Shown in pieces: positions 18,501 through 26,597 of a stretch of 64,000 bases of DNA. A program made the position numbers and the translations under genes. This DNA comes from Stutzerimonas frequens (GTDB lineage: Bacteria; Pseudomonadota; Gammaproteobacteria; Pseudomonadales; Pseudomonadaceae): NCBI RefSeq assembly GCF_024448335.1, contig NZ_JAMOHM010000004.1, positions 186,001 through 250,000 on the forward strand, in the 5' to 3' direction. The notes below the pieces were generated by a model. It had not been told where the DNA came from. It ran no database searches and saw only the letters and a list, made by a program, of their open reading frames with translations. Position 1 is the first letter of the stretch, and each line of letters opens with the position of its first letter.

Positions 18501-18701
18501 GTAGGTGACCTGATTCTCAACGATCTGGGGCGCCTGCCCGGGGTATGGCGTGCGGATGATGACCTGAACGTCGGAAAGGTCTGGCAATGCATCAACAGCG
18601 GTGTTTTTGACCGACCAGACACCCCAAGCCACCGCGAACACAGTAGCCAGCAGGATCAGAAAGCGGTTGGCCACTGACCAGCGAATTATGGCTGCGATCA
18701 T
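15543..18701 (-). CDS. cusA: CusA-type RND copper/silver efflux pump
   Basis: A 1052-residue heavy-metal RND transporter, full length. It shows the N-terminal helix [20 protein letters not shown], paired large periplasmic loops and twelve predicted membrane helices. The membrane relay segment [22 protein letters not shown] is typical of the HME-RND group, as are [13 protein letters not shown]-like and [17 protein letters not shown]-like stretches. It drives proton-coupled export of Cu(I)/Ag(I) from the periplasm and inner membrane through CusB and the outer-membrane channel. The start overlaps the cusB stop by four bases, and cusB overlaps cusC likewise, so the three are one leftward operon. 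CusA rather than CzcA is favoured by the copper neighbourhood. Confidence 0.93.
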   Translation of the reverse strand: MIAAIIRWSVANRFLILLATVFAVAWGVWSVKNTAVDALPDLSDVQVIIRTPYPGQAPQIVENQVTYPLTTTMLSVPGAKTVRGYSFFGDSYVYVLFEDGTDLYWARSRVLEYLSQVQSRLPAAAKPALGPDATGVGWIYQYALVDRTGKHDLSQLRSLQDWFLRYELKTLPNVAEVAPIGGMVKQYQVVLDPVRMASRGVTQQQIAKAIDEANRETGGSVLELAETEFMVRATGYLKTLKDFRAIPLRLDGGVPVTLGDVAHIQLGPEMRRGISELDGEGEVVGGVVILRSGKNARETIAAVQTKLDELKASLPQGVEIVTTYDRSKLIDSAVENLTHKLIEEFIVVALVCAIFLWHLRSSLVAIVSLPIGILIAFVIMQRQGINANIMSLGGIAIAIGAMVDAAIVMIENAHKHIEAWHKRHPDSTLKGQEHWKVITDAAVEVGPALFFSLLIITLSFIPVFTLEAQEGRLFGPLAFTKTYAMAAAAGLSVTLVPVLMGYWIRGKIPDEHRNPLNRGLIWIYKPALDAVLRWPKMTLLVAVLVFLTGLWPASRLGGEFLPPLDEGDLLYMPTALPGLSAQKASELLQQTDRLIKTVPEVAHVFGKAGRADTATDPAPLEMFETTIQFKPKDQWRPGMTPDKLVEELDRTVQVPGLANLWIPPIRNRIDMLATGIKSPIGVKVYGTDLAQIDKATQAVEKIAKTVPGVSSALAERLTGGRYIDVDIDRVAAARYGLNIADVQSIVAGAIGGQTIGETVEGLARYPINIRYGREWRGSISDLRNLPIYTPQGSQITLGTVAKVQVTDGPPMLKSENARLSGWVYVDVRGRDMAAVVGDLREKISKGVQLESGMSISYSGQFEFMERANAKLKLVVPATLLIIFVLLYLTFARFGEALLIMATLPFALTGGVWFLYLLGYNLSVATGIGFIALAGVSAEFGVIMLLYLKNAWTDRVNAGAHGEGVLLDAIREGAVQRVRPKAMTVAVIIAGLLPILWGGGTGSEIMSRIAAPMVGGMITAPLLSLFVLPAAYLLMRRRQLQAQHATKPTGEHP

Positions 18702-20149
18702 GGCTGGCCCCCCAGCTTCTCGATGTGCTCAATGACCAGGCCTTCTTCGCTTTCACGCACGCCCACACGGACGCGGTCGTCGACTTGCAAGCCTGACAGC
18801 AGGGATTGATCCGCAACCGGAAAGGACATGGTCATCCCAGGCATGTTCAGCGTCTTGAACGGCCCATGCGACAGGCCAACCATGCCATCTTCCAGGCTGA
18901 CGATCGTACCTTCAGCCTCGTGCAGCGCAGGTTCTGTAGAAGTTGCAGGCTCCTCCAAACCCTGAGCGGTCAGCCCGCGTAGGCTCGCCTCTGAATCCAG
19001 GAGAAACTGACCGGACGCCACGACCTTCTGACCGGCTTCCAGCCCTTCAAGCACCTCTGTCTGGTCATCGAATTCCCGGCCTGTGCGAACCTCAATCGGG
19101 CGGTAACGGCCTTGATCCTCGGCCAGCATCACCAATGCGCGCCGACCGGTGCGAATGACCGCCTCGGACGGGATGACCAAGACATCTTCGACGTTGCGAC
19201 TCAACGTCACCTCGGCCGTCATGCCGGGACGAAGCCGTTGTTGCGGGTTAGGTAGCTCGACCCGGACACGCACAGTGCGGCTATCCAGGTTGGCTTGTGG
19301 TAGTACGGCCTGGATCGTCCCTTCCAGAACTTCACCTGCAAAGGCCGGGAGGCGCGCGTTGACCAGCTGCCCAGGCGCCACATTTGCAACCTGCGCCTCA
19401 GGCACCGCAACTTCTAACCATACCTTTTCCAGCCCATTAACACGTGCCAGAGACGCACCAGTGGATACGGTCATGCCCTCGCGAACGTCGAGGCTGTTCA
19501 GCACGCCGCCTATTGGACTCCTCACTGTCCAAACAGGGCGCGCTTTACCAGTTCGTTCTAGCTGCACTATGACTTCTGGCGGCATGCCAGCAAGGCGCAA
19601 CCGCTGGCGAGCCGCTGCGAGCAGCTGGGGTTGGCCGACCCCTTTGAGCGCCAGGTACTCTTCCTGTGCGGCAGCCCATTCGGGAACCAAAAGATCGGCT
19701 AACGGCGCGCCTTTTTCGATGACATCCTCCGGTGCTCGGTCGTAAACGCGCTCGACAAAGCCACCGGCACGCGCCTGCACAACCGCCACGTCTCGCTCGT
19801 CAAACATCAACGCGCCTGTCGCTTCGAGCGACTGGCTGATCGATTCACGCGTTACGGTTGCCAAGCGCACGCCGAGATTCTGCGTCACGCTCGGGTCGAT
19901 ACTGATCGATGCCCCGTCGCTTCCCTCATCTGCATAGCGTGGAATCAATTCCATATCCATGAATGGCGACTTGCCCGGCTTATCGAACTTTTGCTGGGGG
20001 ACCATAGGGTCATACCAATAGAGCACTTCCTTGTCTTCTTCTGCAGGCGATTGTCCGAAGGCTGCGGTAGGCAGACCGATTAGCGCTGCAGCGCTAATCA
20101 TCAGAGGCAGACTGAAGGCGAGTACCAGCCGCTTGTGTTGGAATGTCAT
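18698..20149 (-). CDS. cusB: CusB-type membrane-fusion protein with a fused CusF-like domain
   Basis: A 483-residue periplasmic adaptor of the RND pump. It has a Sec signal (to about residue 32), a metal-binding [19 protein letters not shown] segment typical of CusB, lipoyl and beta-barrel adaptor regions, and a C-terminal extension from about residue 410. That extension resembles Cus[21 protein letters not shown] and MPGMTMSF. The position of the CusF Trp is occupied by Met (His, then Met eight residues on, then the usual two Met). It links CusA to the outer-membrane channel and hands over Cu(I). Overlaps of four bases with both neighbours indicate coupled translation. Confidence 0.92.
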   Translation of the reverse strand: MTFQHKRLVLAFSLPLMISAAALIGLPTAAFGQSPAEEDKEVLYWYDPMVPQQKFDKPGKSPFMDMELIPRYADEGSDGASISIDPSVTQNLGVRLATVTRESISQSLEATGALMFDERDVAVVQARAGGFVERVYDRAPEDVIEKGAPLADLLVPEWAAAQEEYLALKGVGQPQLLAAARQRLRLAGMPPEVIVQLERTGKARPVWTVRSPIGGVLNSLDVREGMTVSTGASLARVNGLEKVWLEVAVPEAQVANVAPGQLVNARLPAFAGEVLEGTIQAVLPQANLDSRTVRVRVELPNPQQRLRPGMTAEVTLSRNVEDVLVIPSEAVIRTGRRALVMLAEDQGRYRPIEVRTGREFDDQTEVLEGLEAGQKVVASGQFLLDSEASLRGLTAQGLEEPATSTEPALHEAEGTIVSLEDGMVGLSHGPFKTLNMPGMTMSFPVADQSLLSGLQVDDRVRVGVRESEEGLVIEHIEKLGGQP

Positions 20150-21399
20150 GGTCGGGTATCTCCAAAGGCGAAATGCAGGCGGGCATTGCTCAACGATCGA
20201 TCGCGGGCGACGTCAATACGCCGTAGCCGGGTCTCCACAAGCTGTCGTCGCGCTTCGATCACAGCGGTCAGCTCACCGCTTCCGGAGCGGTAATCGGCCA
20301 TGGCAAGGCGGACCTTCTCTTCAGCGAGGGGTAGTAAGGTTTTGTCGAGGCGGATGAGTGCGCGGTCCAGACGCTGATACTCAGCGAGGTCAGTACTCAG
20401 CTCTTGGTTGTACAGGCGCAAGGTCGCTTGGCGCTGAGCCTCGATCTGGGCAAGGCGAGCTCGTTCGGCCGCGATCTTCGGATCCTGCCGAGAGCTGGTA
20501 AACAGCGGCAGGTCGAAGCTGACGCTGAGGTTCACCATGTCGCCGTACTCACGGCCACGTCGCAGGTAGTCGATCCCCCAGCTCCAATCCGGTGTTTTCT
20601 CTGCGATGGCCTGGTGAACCTTTGCCTCCGCTTCACGAGTCATCGGGTCGAAGGCGAGTAACGCCGGGTGCCGGTTCAGGTTGTGCTGATAGTTATCAAC
20701 GGCGGCAAGCCATTGCGGCCAGTCACCTGTAAGCGGCTGGCCTGCTAGCTCGCCTATCCAGCGCCGGAGGCCGGCCCGCGCAACAGCCTGGTTACGCAGC
20801 AGCTCATCCTCTTGTTCAGCCAGCAATGCTGCCTCTTGCCTCGGAAGTACGCTGTCTGCGGTTTGTCCGCTGCCGCCAGCAATGCGGGCCTGAACAGCCC
20901 GCGAAAGGAGCTGATTCTCGCTGTAAAGCTGCTTGAAAAGGCTTAGCTTCTGCTCGACCGCGAAGCTAGCGATCCATGCCTCGGCGGTTGCTTGGCGCAC
21001 ACCGAGACGTTCAACCGTTTGCTGGGCGTTTGCGAGCGCAACACTAGCCTGCGCGGCCTCGACACGAGCGCGCCTTTTCGCTCGGTTTGGCACATCTTGC
21101 ATGACCCCAACCATTTGCATGGTCATGGCCTCTTGCTCCAACTGCCAGCGAGCGTCACCTTCGATGGGCACGCTTTGCAGTCCAAGCTTAAGTTTAGGGT
21201 CAGGAAGCTCGCCGGCAGGGATTGCAGCGCTGCGTGCGGCCACCAGGTTGGCGGCTTGCGCATGCAGCGAAGGCGCGTCTTGCTCGGCCACGCTCAGAGC
21301 TTGTTCTAAGGTCAAAGCGGACGCTAACCCTGGAAACGAGAGCGCGCCCATGATCAAGGCGGCCACGTACGGCGGCGCCCAATAAATACGGGGTTTCAT
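20146..21399 (-). CDS. cusC: Outer-membrane efflux channel of the Cus system (TolC family)
   Basis: A 417-residue outer-membrane factor with a signal peptide (about residues 1-28, ending ASA) and two repeats of long helical regions typical of TolC/CzcC channels (LTLEQALSVAEQDAPSLHAQ near the start; YRSGSGELTAVIEARRQLVE near the end). It is shorter than E. coli CusC and closer to the CzcC-like channels found with Pseudomonas metal pumps, so the symbol is by role. It completes the CusCBA conduit and precedes cusB with a four-base overlap. The CopL-like gene ends 92 bases upstream. Confidence 0.87.
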   Translation of the reverse strand: MKPRIYWAPPYVAALIMGALSFPGLASALTLEQALSVAEQDAPSLHAQAANLVAARSAAIPAGELPDPKLKLGLQSVPIEGDARWQLEQEAMTMQMVGVMQDVPNRAKRRARVEAAQASVALANAQQTVERLGVRQATAEAWIASFAVEQKLSLFKQLYSENQLLSRAVQARIAGGSGQTADSVLPRQEAALLAEQEDELLRNQAVARAGLRRWIGELAGQPLTGDWPQWLAAVDNYQHNLNRHPALLAFDPMTREAEAKVHQAIAEKTPDWSWGIDYLRRGREYGDMVNLSVSFDLPLFTSSRQDPKIAAERARLAQIEAQRQATLRLYNQELSTDLAEYQRLDRALIRLDKTLLPLAEEKVRLAMADYRSGSGELTAVIEARRQLVETRLRRIDVARDRSLSNARLHFAFGDTRP

Positions 21400-21491
21400 T
21401 TGCGAAGGATTCCTGATCTTTCATGCGAGCCAAAGGCGCGCGGTAGCCGGCCCGAATGCTCACTCGGGCGGTTCCTATAATTTGATCGGAA

Positions 21492-21872
21492 TTAGACGCG
21501 GGGTGGATGCCAGACGGCGTCTAAAAGGCTAGAGGGGATCAGGCCGTTATAGGGAGTGGTCACGGGTTTAGCAGCAGGCATCAGCTGGGCTTTTATTGAG
21601 ACAAGCTGAAGGATACTTGCAGTTTTGCATTCTTGGCCCGTCTTGCAGACGGTCGCCGTTCCATGCTCATTCGCTTCACAGCACTCGTGTTCAGCACCGT
21701 CATCGGCGCCAACCATCGAAGCGTGGTCGGTCGTCATGGCGCCCACACCTTCCATATCGGACATCACGTGATGCCCGGACGATCCAACCGGCATGAGCAT
21801 TTCCGCTATCCCATTGATCGGAAGCGCAAGCACTAGCAGCAGGATAAGGAAGGAGCGCATGTAGGACTTCAT
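21492..21872 (-). CDS. Small exported Cys/His/Met-containing protein, CopL-like
   Basis: A 126-residue protein with a Sec signal (RSFLILLLVLALPINGIAE). The mature part has HHVMSDMEGVGAMTTDH, then HECCEANEHGTATVCKTGQECK, giving four Cys and several His and Met, and a C-terminal segment without them. Such proteins (CopL or DUF2946 type) are common at the head of metal-efflux operons and may bind copper in the periplasm. It is the first gene of the run with cusCBA and follows the P-type ATPase gene. The family name is tentative. Confidence 0.55.
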   Translation of the reverse strand: MKSYMRSFLILLLVLALPINGIAEMLMPVGSSGHHVMSDMEGVGAMTTDHASMVGADDGAEHECCEANEHGTATVCKTGQECKTASILQLVSIKAQLMPAAKPVTTPYNGLIPSSLLDAVWHPPRV

Positions 21873-21933
21873 ATTTCCAGCTTACGGGGCAATTCATGAG
21901 CAATCAATTAGGCAATCGGTCGCTTCGCAACCG

Positions 21934-21974
21934 AAGCCTAAGCCTAAGCCTAAGCCTAAGCCTAAGCCTAAGCC
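21934..21974 (+). repeat. Tandem AAGCCT hexamer repeat
   Basis: Six full copies of AAGCCT plus five bases of a seventh, without interruption, in the gap between the ATPase stop (21983) and the CopL-like start (21872). Copy number at such a slippage-prone repeat is likely to vary between isolates. Confidence 0.9.
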
Positions 21975-21982
21975 GACAGGCT

Positions 21983-24013
21983 TCAAACTACACGCGTTTG
22001 ACGGAGCCGGAGTGCGTTGAACACAACCGATGCTGAGCTGAGGCTCATGGCCAGGGCAGCAATCATCGGAGACAGCAACAGTCCGAAGAACGGATAGAGC
22101 AGACCTGCGGCAATCGGGATGCTCAACCCGTTGTACATAAAGGCAAACAGAAGGTTCTGACGCATATTGCGAACCGTCGCCACCGAAAGCGTGCGCGCGC
22201 GCAGTATCCCCATCAGGTCACCTTTAACGAGCGTAACTTGGGCGCTGTTCATGGCGACGTCAGTGCCCGTGCCCATCGCTATGCCGACATCAGCCCTGGC
22301 GAGCGCCGGCGCATCATTTATTCCGTCGCCTGCCATGGCGACTACTTTACCTAGGGCTTGTAGCTTAACCACCAGCGCCTCCTTGTCCTGCGGCTTCACT
22401 TCGCCATGCACCTCATCGATCGATAGCTCACGAGCCACCGCGCGGGCAGTGGTAAGCCCGTCGCCGGTGGCCATGATGACTTGCACGCCCTCCGCTTGGA
22501 GCCGCGCTACAGCTTCCTTGGAAGTCGGTTTGATTGGGTCCGATACGGCCAGCAAGCCGGCAAGTGCCCCATCAACAGCCAGGTACACAATGCTGGTACC
22601 GCTCTCGCGCATTTTTTCTGCCTGATCTCTCAACGGCTCGACGCTCACACCCGCATCTTCCATAAGCGCGGTGTTGCCTAGTTGTAGCTGCTTGCCTTCC
22701 ACCAGACCACGGACTCCGATACCTGACCCTGACTCGAAGGTCTCTGGCTTCGCCAGCTGGATACCTTCGCTTCTGGCATGGTCTACGATCGCGTGGGCTA
22801 GGGGATGCTCACTACCTTGATCCAAGCTGGCAGACAAACGGATGACTTCCTGCGAGTCAAACGGCGTGACGCCTATGGCCCGATCGAAGACAGGTCGGCC
22901 CTCGGTCAAGGTTCCTGTTTTATCGACAATCAGCGTGTCTACCTTACGGACGTTCTCGATGGCGCCTGCGTCTCTGAAAAGCACTCCGCTTCCAGCCGCT
23001 TTGCCTGTGGCAACCATGATCGACATAGGCGTTGCAAGGCCAAGTGCGCAAGGGCAAGCAATGATCAGAACCGCAACTGCATTGATCAGGCCGAATACCC
23101 AGCCCTGCTCGGGTCCAAACAGGCCCCATGCAAAGAATGTCAGCAAGGCGATACCAATGACCGTCAGCACGAAATAACCCGCAACCGTGTCCGCCATTCG
23201 CTGCATGGGTGCTTTGGAGCGTTGCGCATTCGCAACCATCTGGACGATTTGTGAAAGCATAGTCCCGGAGCCAACCCTGGTGGCTCGCATGACAAGCGAG
23301 CCGCTCGTGTTCATCGTCGCGCCGATAAGCGAATCGCCTGTCCGCTTCGTCACCGGAACCGGCTCGCCCGTTAGCATGGATTCGTCGACGGCGCTCTCGC
23401 CCTCTAACACCTCTCCATCAACGGGTACCTTTTCACCAGGACGAACGCGCAGATGGTCGCCCTCGTGAACATGTGTGAGCGGGATGTCCTCCTCGGAACC
23501 ATCCTTGGCGATACGGCGAGCTGTTTTGGGTGATAAGCCAAGCAGGGACTTGATTGCGGAAGATGTCTGAGAGCGGGCCTTCAGTTCGAGCAGCTGACCT
23601 AAAAGCGTCAGTGAAATGATGACCGCTGCGGCTTCGTAGTAAACGCCTATCCGGCCGCCCACAGTGAATGACTCTGGAAATATGCTCGGTAAGACGGTTG
23701 CTACGATGCTGTAAATATACGCAGCCCCTGTGCCAAGCCCGATCAACGTCCACATGTTTGGGCTGCGATGCTTAATTGATGCGAAACCGCGCACGAAAAA
23801 TGGCCAACCTGCCCACAAGACAACCGGGGTCGTAAGGGCTAGTTCAACCCAGTTCTGGCTAGCGCCGTGAAACAGCGGTATCGCATGTCCCGCCATTGCC
23901 AACAGGGTTACTGCTACGGTCAGGGGCAGAGACCACCAGAATCGCTTCGAGAAGTCCTTGAGTTCGGGATTCTCCTCCTCGTCGAGTTCAGGGATCAGAG
24001 GTTCCAATGACAT
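21983..24013 (-). CDS. P1B-type copper-transporting ATPase, main part
   Basis: A 676-residue copper exporter lacking only its N-terminal metal-binding part. It shows eight predicted membrane helices, the CPC metal site in [12 protein letters not shown], the phosphorylation motif [18 protein letters not shown], the HP motif SEHPLAHAI and the hinge [13 protein letters not shown]. It pumps Cu(I) out of the cytoplasm. Reading upstream in the same frame, 12 bases before this ATG, is a TGA, and before it the normal metal-binding N-terminus (24026-24355). Translation could restart here (GTGGGATG), giving an N-terminally trimmed pump, or the TGA could be read through. It heads the run leading to cusCBA. 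Confidence 0.9.
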   Translation of the reverse strand: MSLEPLIPELDEEENPELKDFSKRFWWSLPLTVAVTLLAMAGHAIPLFHGASQNWVELALTTPVVLWAGWPFFVRGFASIKHRSPNMWTLIGLGTGAAYIYSIVATVLPSIFPESFTVGGRIGVYYEAAAVIISLTLLGQLLELKARSQTSSAIKSLLGLSPKTARRIAKDGSEEDIPLTHVHEGDHLRVRPGEKVPVDGEVLEGESAVDESMLTGEPVPVTKRTGDSLIGATMNTSGSLVMRATRVGSGTMLSQIVQMVANAQRSKAPMQRMADTVAGYFVLTVIGIALLTFFAWGLFGPEQGWVFGLINAVAVLIIACPCALGLATPMSIMVATGKAAGSGVLFRDAGAIENVRKVDTLIVDKTGTLTEGRPVFDRAIGVTPFDSQEVIRLSASLDQGSEHPLAHAIVDHARSEGIQLAKPETFESGSGIGVRGLVEGKQLQLGNTALMEDAGVSVEPLRDQAEKMRESGTSIVYLAVDGALAGLLAVSDPIKPTSKEAVARLQAEGVQVIMATGDGLTTARAVARELSIDEVHGEVKPQDKEALVVKLQALGKVVAMAGDGINDAPALARADVGIAMGTGTDVAMNSAQVTLVKGDLMGILRARTLSVATVRNMRQNLLFAFMYNGLSIPIAAGLLYPFFGLLLSPMIAALAMSLSSASVVFNALRLRQTRVV

Positions 24014-24025
24014 CCCACAGATAGG

Positions 24026-24355
24026 TCAATCACCTGGACCCATTTGGCGGATCTCAGGGTGCATCGGGCAGGTGTACTCTGTCGTTGCATCACCGGCGGG
24101 TGGTTTCTGTGCGGGTGGGGTAGATGCCCGAGAGGAGGTCCCATGAGCCTGCGGTGCAGCGAGATATCGAGCAGGGTCGGAACGAAACTTGGTCTGGCAA
24201 CCCTGGCTGCAGAAGCGGTAAGTGCTTCCCTGATAATGCTCTTGATGCTCGCTATCCTCTTCCACCTTCATCCCGCAGACGGGGTCTGTGAGTGCTGCAG
24301 TACCTTTCGTTTGGTCGGGCTGGTGATGGCACTGCTGAGAGGACATACGGGGCAC
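24026..24355 (-). CDS. N-terminal metal-binding part (YHS plus HMBD) of the copper ATPase, ending at an in-frame TGA
   Basis: 109 codons in the same frame as the ATPase. After a His-rich start (SSQQCHHQPDQ) comes a YHS domain (DPVCGMKVEEDS and YRFCSQGCQTKF), then a heavy-metal-binding domain EYTCPMHPEIRQMGPGD. The frame then hits TGA (24026-24028) and continues [10 protein letters not shown]. In the family this place reads CPxCGM, so the stop replaces a conserved cysteine (TGC or TGT to TGA). Without it the pump would be about 790 residues. Possible readings are a nonsense mutation, a sequencing error, or a rare recoding event. It might also be made as a small soluble copper-binding protein. 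Confidence 0.85.
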   Translation of the reverse strand: MPRMSSQQCHHQPDQTKGTAALTDPVCGMKVEEDSEHQEHYQGSTYRFCSQGCQTKFRSDPARYLAAPQAHGTSSRASTPPAQKPPAGDATTEYTCPMHPEIRQMGPGD

Positions 24356-24474
24356 CTTATGGATTGGTTAGCGACGAACTTGGCCTATTGCAGGGACATT
24401 CGCGGTTTTTCAATGCTTGCAGCGTCTGACAGCCAATATATGCAAAGCGTCCTGACCAAAGGCTGAAGTAACCA

Positions 24475-24488
24475 TTACATTTCTGTCA
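24475..24488 (-). promoter_or_regulatory. Candidate cop box upstream of the copper ATPase
   Basis: TTACATTTCTGTCA, one mismatch from the TTACA-n4-TGTAA pattern, lies 119 bases before the start at 24355. It would place the ATPase, and perhaps cusCBA, in the same regulon. Confidence 0.55.
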
Positions 24489-25008
24489 GGTTCTCTGGTA
24501 TGTCAGGTCGTATGTATGTCCTGGGCGCGGTCAATGACTATTTGAGATCAAGACATCTCCACGGACGATGCGAGGCTGATCCAACCGGCTCGGAGTCGTC
24601 TTTTTGAATTTTGAAATTTCGCACCGTTGGTAATCACCACAAGCGAGGCGCGTCTGTGACGCGGAAGGGTGCCGCGACTCCTCGCGACTGCTTAAAATAC
24701 AAACGAAAGCGGATGATCTGAGTAATTTGTAGCGAGGGGAAGGTTCGAGAAAGTCTGCGTACGCTGAGATCTGCTCACTAACACCTAGCTACCTATCTAG
24801 TGCACGCACGAAGCGCGCCACGCGTCGAGCTGTACGGCGAGGCCACAAAATGATGGAAATTATGGCTCAGCAATAATTATGGCTGAGCCATAATTCCATA
24901 TAACCGCAGCGTCACGGAAAAACCGCAATTGTTTACAGCCTGCAATTGACCATGACAGCTGCCCCTCCAATGAGGGGATAGACTAAGTGGGTTAGCTAAC
25001 TCGGGGCT
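24489..25008. other. Intergenic region with a palindrome cluster
   Basis: About 520 bases without a supported gene between the copper locus and a broken PIN gene. Its only clear structure is the palindrome cluster at 24858-24895. It may contain remains of the antitoxin gene that once preceded the PIN gene, but no antitoxin motif survives. Confidence 0.45.
24858..24895. promoter_or_regulatory. Operator-like palindrome cluster
   Basis: A perfect palindrome at 24875-24895 has arms AATTATGGCT and AGCCATAATT around a single G. A third copy of the half-site lies at 24858-24867, and the outer arms AATTATGGCTCAGC / GCTGAGCCATAATT also form a perfect 14-bp inverted repeat with a 10-base spacer. This multi-half-site layout suits a dimeric repressor such as an antitoxin. 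Confidence 0.55.
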
Positions 25009-25321
25009 GTGGAGATGATCGAGGATCGCGCCAATGAGCTGTTCATCAGCGCCGCTAGCATCTGGGAAATCGGCCAAAACGCGATGGGCAAAGCAAGCTT
25101 TCAGTTCGATTCAGGAGTACTAAGAAGGTCTCTTCTGGACGGCGACTACAAGGAGCTGTCCGTGACCAGCCGACACGCCATTACGGCTGCGGCCTCGCCT
25201 CTCCTTCACAGCGCCCATTTGATCGGATGCTCATCGGACAAGCAGCTTCGGAAGGCTTCATCCTAGTAACCAATAATCATGCTACAGCGAAGTATTCGGG
25301 GCCAATCAAGCACGTCGGTTG
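25009..25321 (+). pseudogene. PIN-domain toxin remnant, truncated and frameshifted
   Basis: The frame from a GTG at 25009 reads MIEDRANELFISAASIWEIG and continues SVTSRHAITAAASPLLHS, matching the middle of VapC-type PIN toxins. The N-terminal LLDTH part with the first catalytic Asp is missing (a TAA is just upstream). At about 25215 one base is lost in GCGCCCATTTG. In the next frame PFDRMLIGQAASEGFILVTN completes the PIN domain to the TGA at 25319-25321. Two lesions make it a pseudogene. No antitoxin gene is recognisable, but an operator-like palindrome lies 114 bases upstream. Confidence 0.75.
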
Positions 25322-25361
25322 AATGCGCCAGCCTTCATACCCTGTCGTAACGGGATGTCTA

Positions 25362-25979
25362 ATGACCATACAAGCCGTCATTTTTGATGCTTTCGGGACA
25401 CTGATAAAGATTCAAGATGGGTCGCATCCGTACCGACAGTTGATGAAGATCGGAAAGGCGCATGGGCGGCGCCCCCGCCCGGACGACGCGTCTTTCCTGA
25501 TGAAATCTGCGATAACGTTGACGCAAGCCGCAGCGCATTTGGGGATCACTGCAAGCCCTGAACAATTGAGCACTCTGGAAACTGTCCTGGCAGAAGAGAT
25601 CGCAGCCGTTGAGGCATATCCTGACGGGCTCGAAGCGGTGAAACTGCTCCAAGAGCAAGGCATTCGAATCGGTGTTTGCTCGAATTTGGCTTTCCCGTAC
25701 CGGCAAGCCGTCCTGCGTTGCTACCCCATGCTAGACGCATATGCGTTTAGCTGTGATTTAGGCGTAATGAAGCCTGAACCCACCATCTACAGTTGGATTT
25801 GCGATCAGCTTGGGGCGTCCCCGACCGCATCGTGGATGATCGGTGACTCCCAACGTTGCGACCGAGATGGGCCAACGGCAGTAGGCATCCGAGGCTTTTT
25901 TGTTGACCGAAACAGCACCAACGGTGACTGCCCTGAATTGGTTACGTTCGCTCGTAAGGTATTGGCAACCGCGCGTTGA
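25362..25979 (+). CDS. HAD-superfamily hydrolase
   Basis: A 205-residue HAD-type phosphatase. Motif I is FDAFGTL, where the first Asp is the nucleophile; the second acidic residue of the usual DxD is replaced (DAF). Motif II is GVCSN; a Lys occurs in GVMKPEP; motif IV is MIGDSQRCDRDGP. A helical cap lies between motifs I and II. The start at 25362 is chosen over the in-frame ATG at 25323 because homology begins at AVIFDAFG. Substrate unknown. It is the last intact gene before the tRNA-like scar and may be island cargo. Confidence 0.8.
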   Translation: MTIQAVIFDAFGTLIKIQDGSHPYRQLMKIGKAHGRRPRPDDASFLMKSAITLTQAAAHLGITASPEQLSTLETVLAEEIAAVEAYPDGLEAVKLLQEQGIRIGVCSNLAFPYRQAVLRCYPMLDAYAFSCDLGVMKPEPTIYSWICDQLGASPTASWMIGDSQRCDRDGPTAVGIRGFFVDRNSTNGDCPELVTFARKVLATAR

Positions 25980-26329
25980 GCGAGCGATGTCAGCCCCATC
26001 CATTTTCGCACCTCGCGATTGAAACCTGGAATCACACCAGGCAATCCTGCTCCATGAACCTTGAACCGCAGTCAAAATAAGACCGTAAATTGAGTTGAGG
26101 TGATTATGATCGGGTGCCAACGGGAACACCTTAGAAACCCAAGGCGCCTCCCTAGATCATTGGTAACTTCAAACTCAGGAGCGTTTGGCTTCAACGCAGC
26201 CTAAACCCAACCGACTGCGGGCAGCTCTACTCGCCAACGCACGCAAAGCCACTCTCACAGATAGGTGAATGCGATGCTTGACAAGGCTCGAAAGGTTCAT
26301 ATACTCGCGCTCACTGTGAGCAATCCAAC

Positions 26330-26369
26330 AAATCAAGGTTTCTTGCATAATGCGCTGAAGCCTTGATTT
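26330..26369. repeat. Short inverted repeat beside the tRNA-like scar
   Basis: AAATCAAGG (26330-26338) and CCTTGATTT (26361-26369) form a perfect 9-bp inverted repeat with a 22-base spacer, 12 bases before the tRNA-like 3' end. It could be a recombinase-binding arm of an attachment site. Confidence 0.45.
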
Positions 26370-26381
26370 GGCCGGGATATT

Positions 26382-26414
26382 GAAGTTTGGGATTCAAATC
26401 CCCCCGGCTCCACC
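26382..26414 (+). other. tRNA/tmRNA 3'-end-like sequence, probable attachment-site scar
   Basis: The stretch has a T-arm-like part (GGGATTCAAATCCC) followed by CCCGGCTCCACCA, i.e. the 3' acceptor half and CCA of a tRNA or of tmRNA. No 5' half can be folded upstream, and the position before the TTC loop is A instead of the near-universal G, so it is not a working gene. Such fragments are left at the distal end of islands that insert into the 3' end of a tRNA or ssrA gene. It coincides with the change from AT-rich island DNA to GC-rich DNA. Confidence 0.6.
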
Positions 26415-26422
26415 AAACACGA

Positions 26423-26460
26423 AGCCCCGAGAATCTTGCGATTCTCGGGGCTTTTTCTTT
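26423..26460 (+). terminator. Strong Rho-independent terminator
   Basis: AGCCCCGAGAATC / GATTCTCGGGGCT form a perfect 13-bp stem with a TTGC loop, followed by TTTTTCTTT. It lies directly after the tRNA-like 3' end and probably served the original RNA gene. Confidence 0.9.
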
Positions 26461-26597
26461 GCGGTGTCGAAAGATGGTCGAAGGTCTCAGCAAGCAGCCC
26501 TGCGCCTCGACACGCGCCTGAATCTCCACCGGCAATCTTGCGGGCAGGCTGGGCGACACTAACCACGTTCGCGCCGGCCCTCACAGCGCAGGCGTGG

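Noticed and set aside
21934-21974. The hexamer repeat as a CRISPR array or replication iteron
   Set aside because: Units are contiguous six-base copies without spacers, and no Cas or replication gene is nearby.
24013-24028. Selenocysteine insertion as the preferred reading of the ATPase TGA
   Set aside because: The only nearby hairpin is weak and does not resemble a bacterial SECIS; kept only as a low-probability option in the findings.
26340-26414. A complete functional tRNA gene
   Set aside because: Only the T-arm and acceptor 3' half are seen; no anticodon arm or 5' acceptor strand pairs with it.
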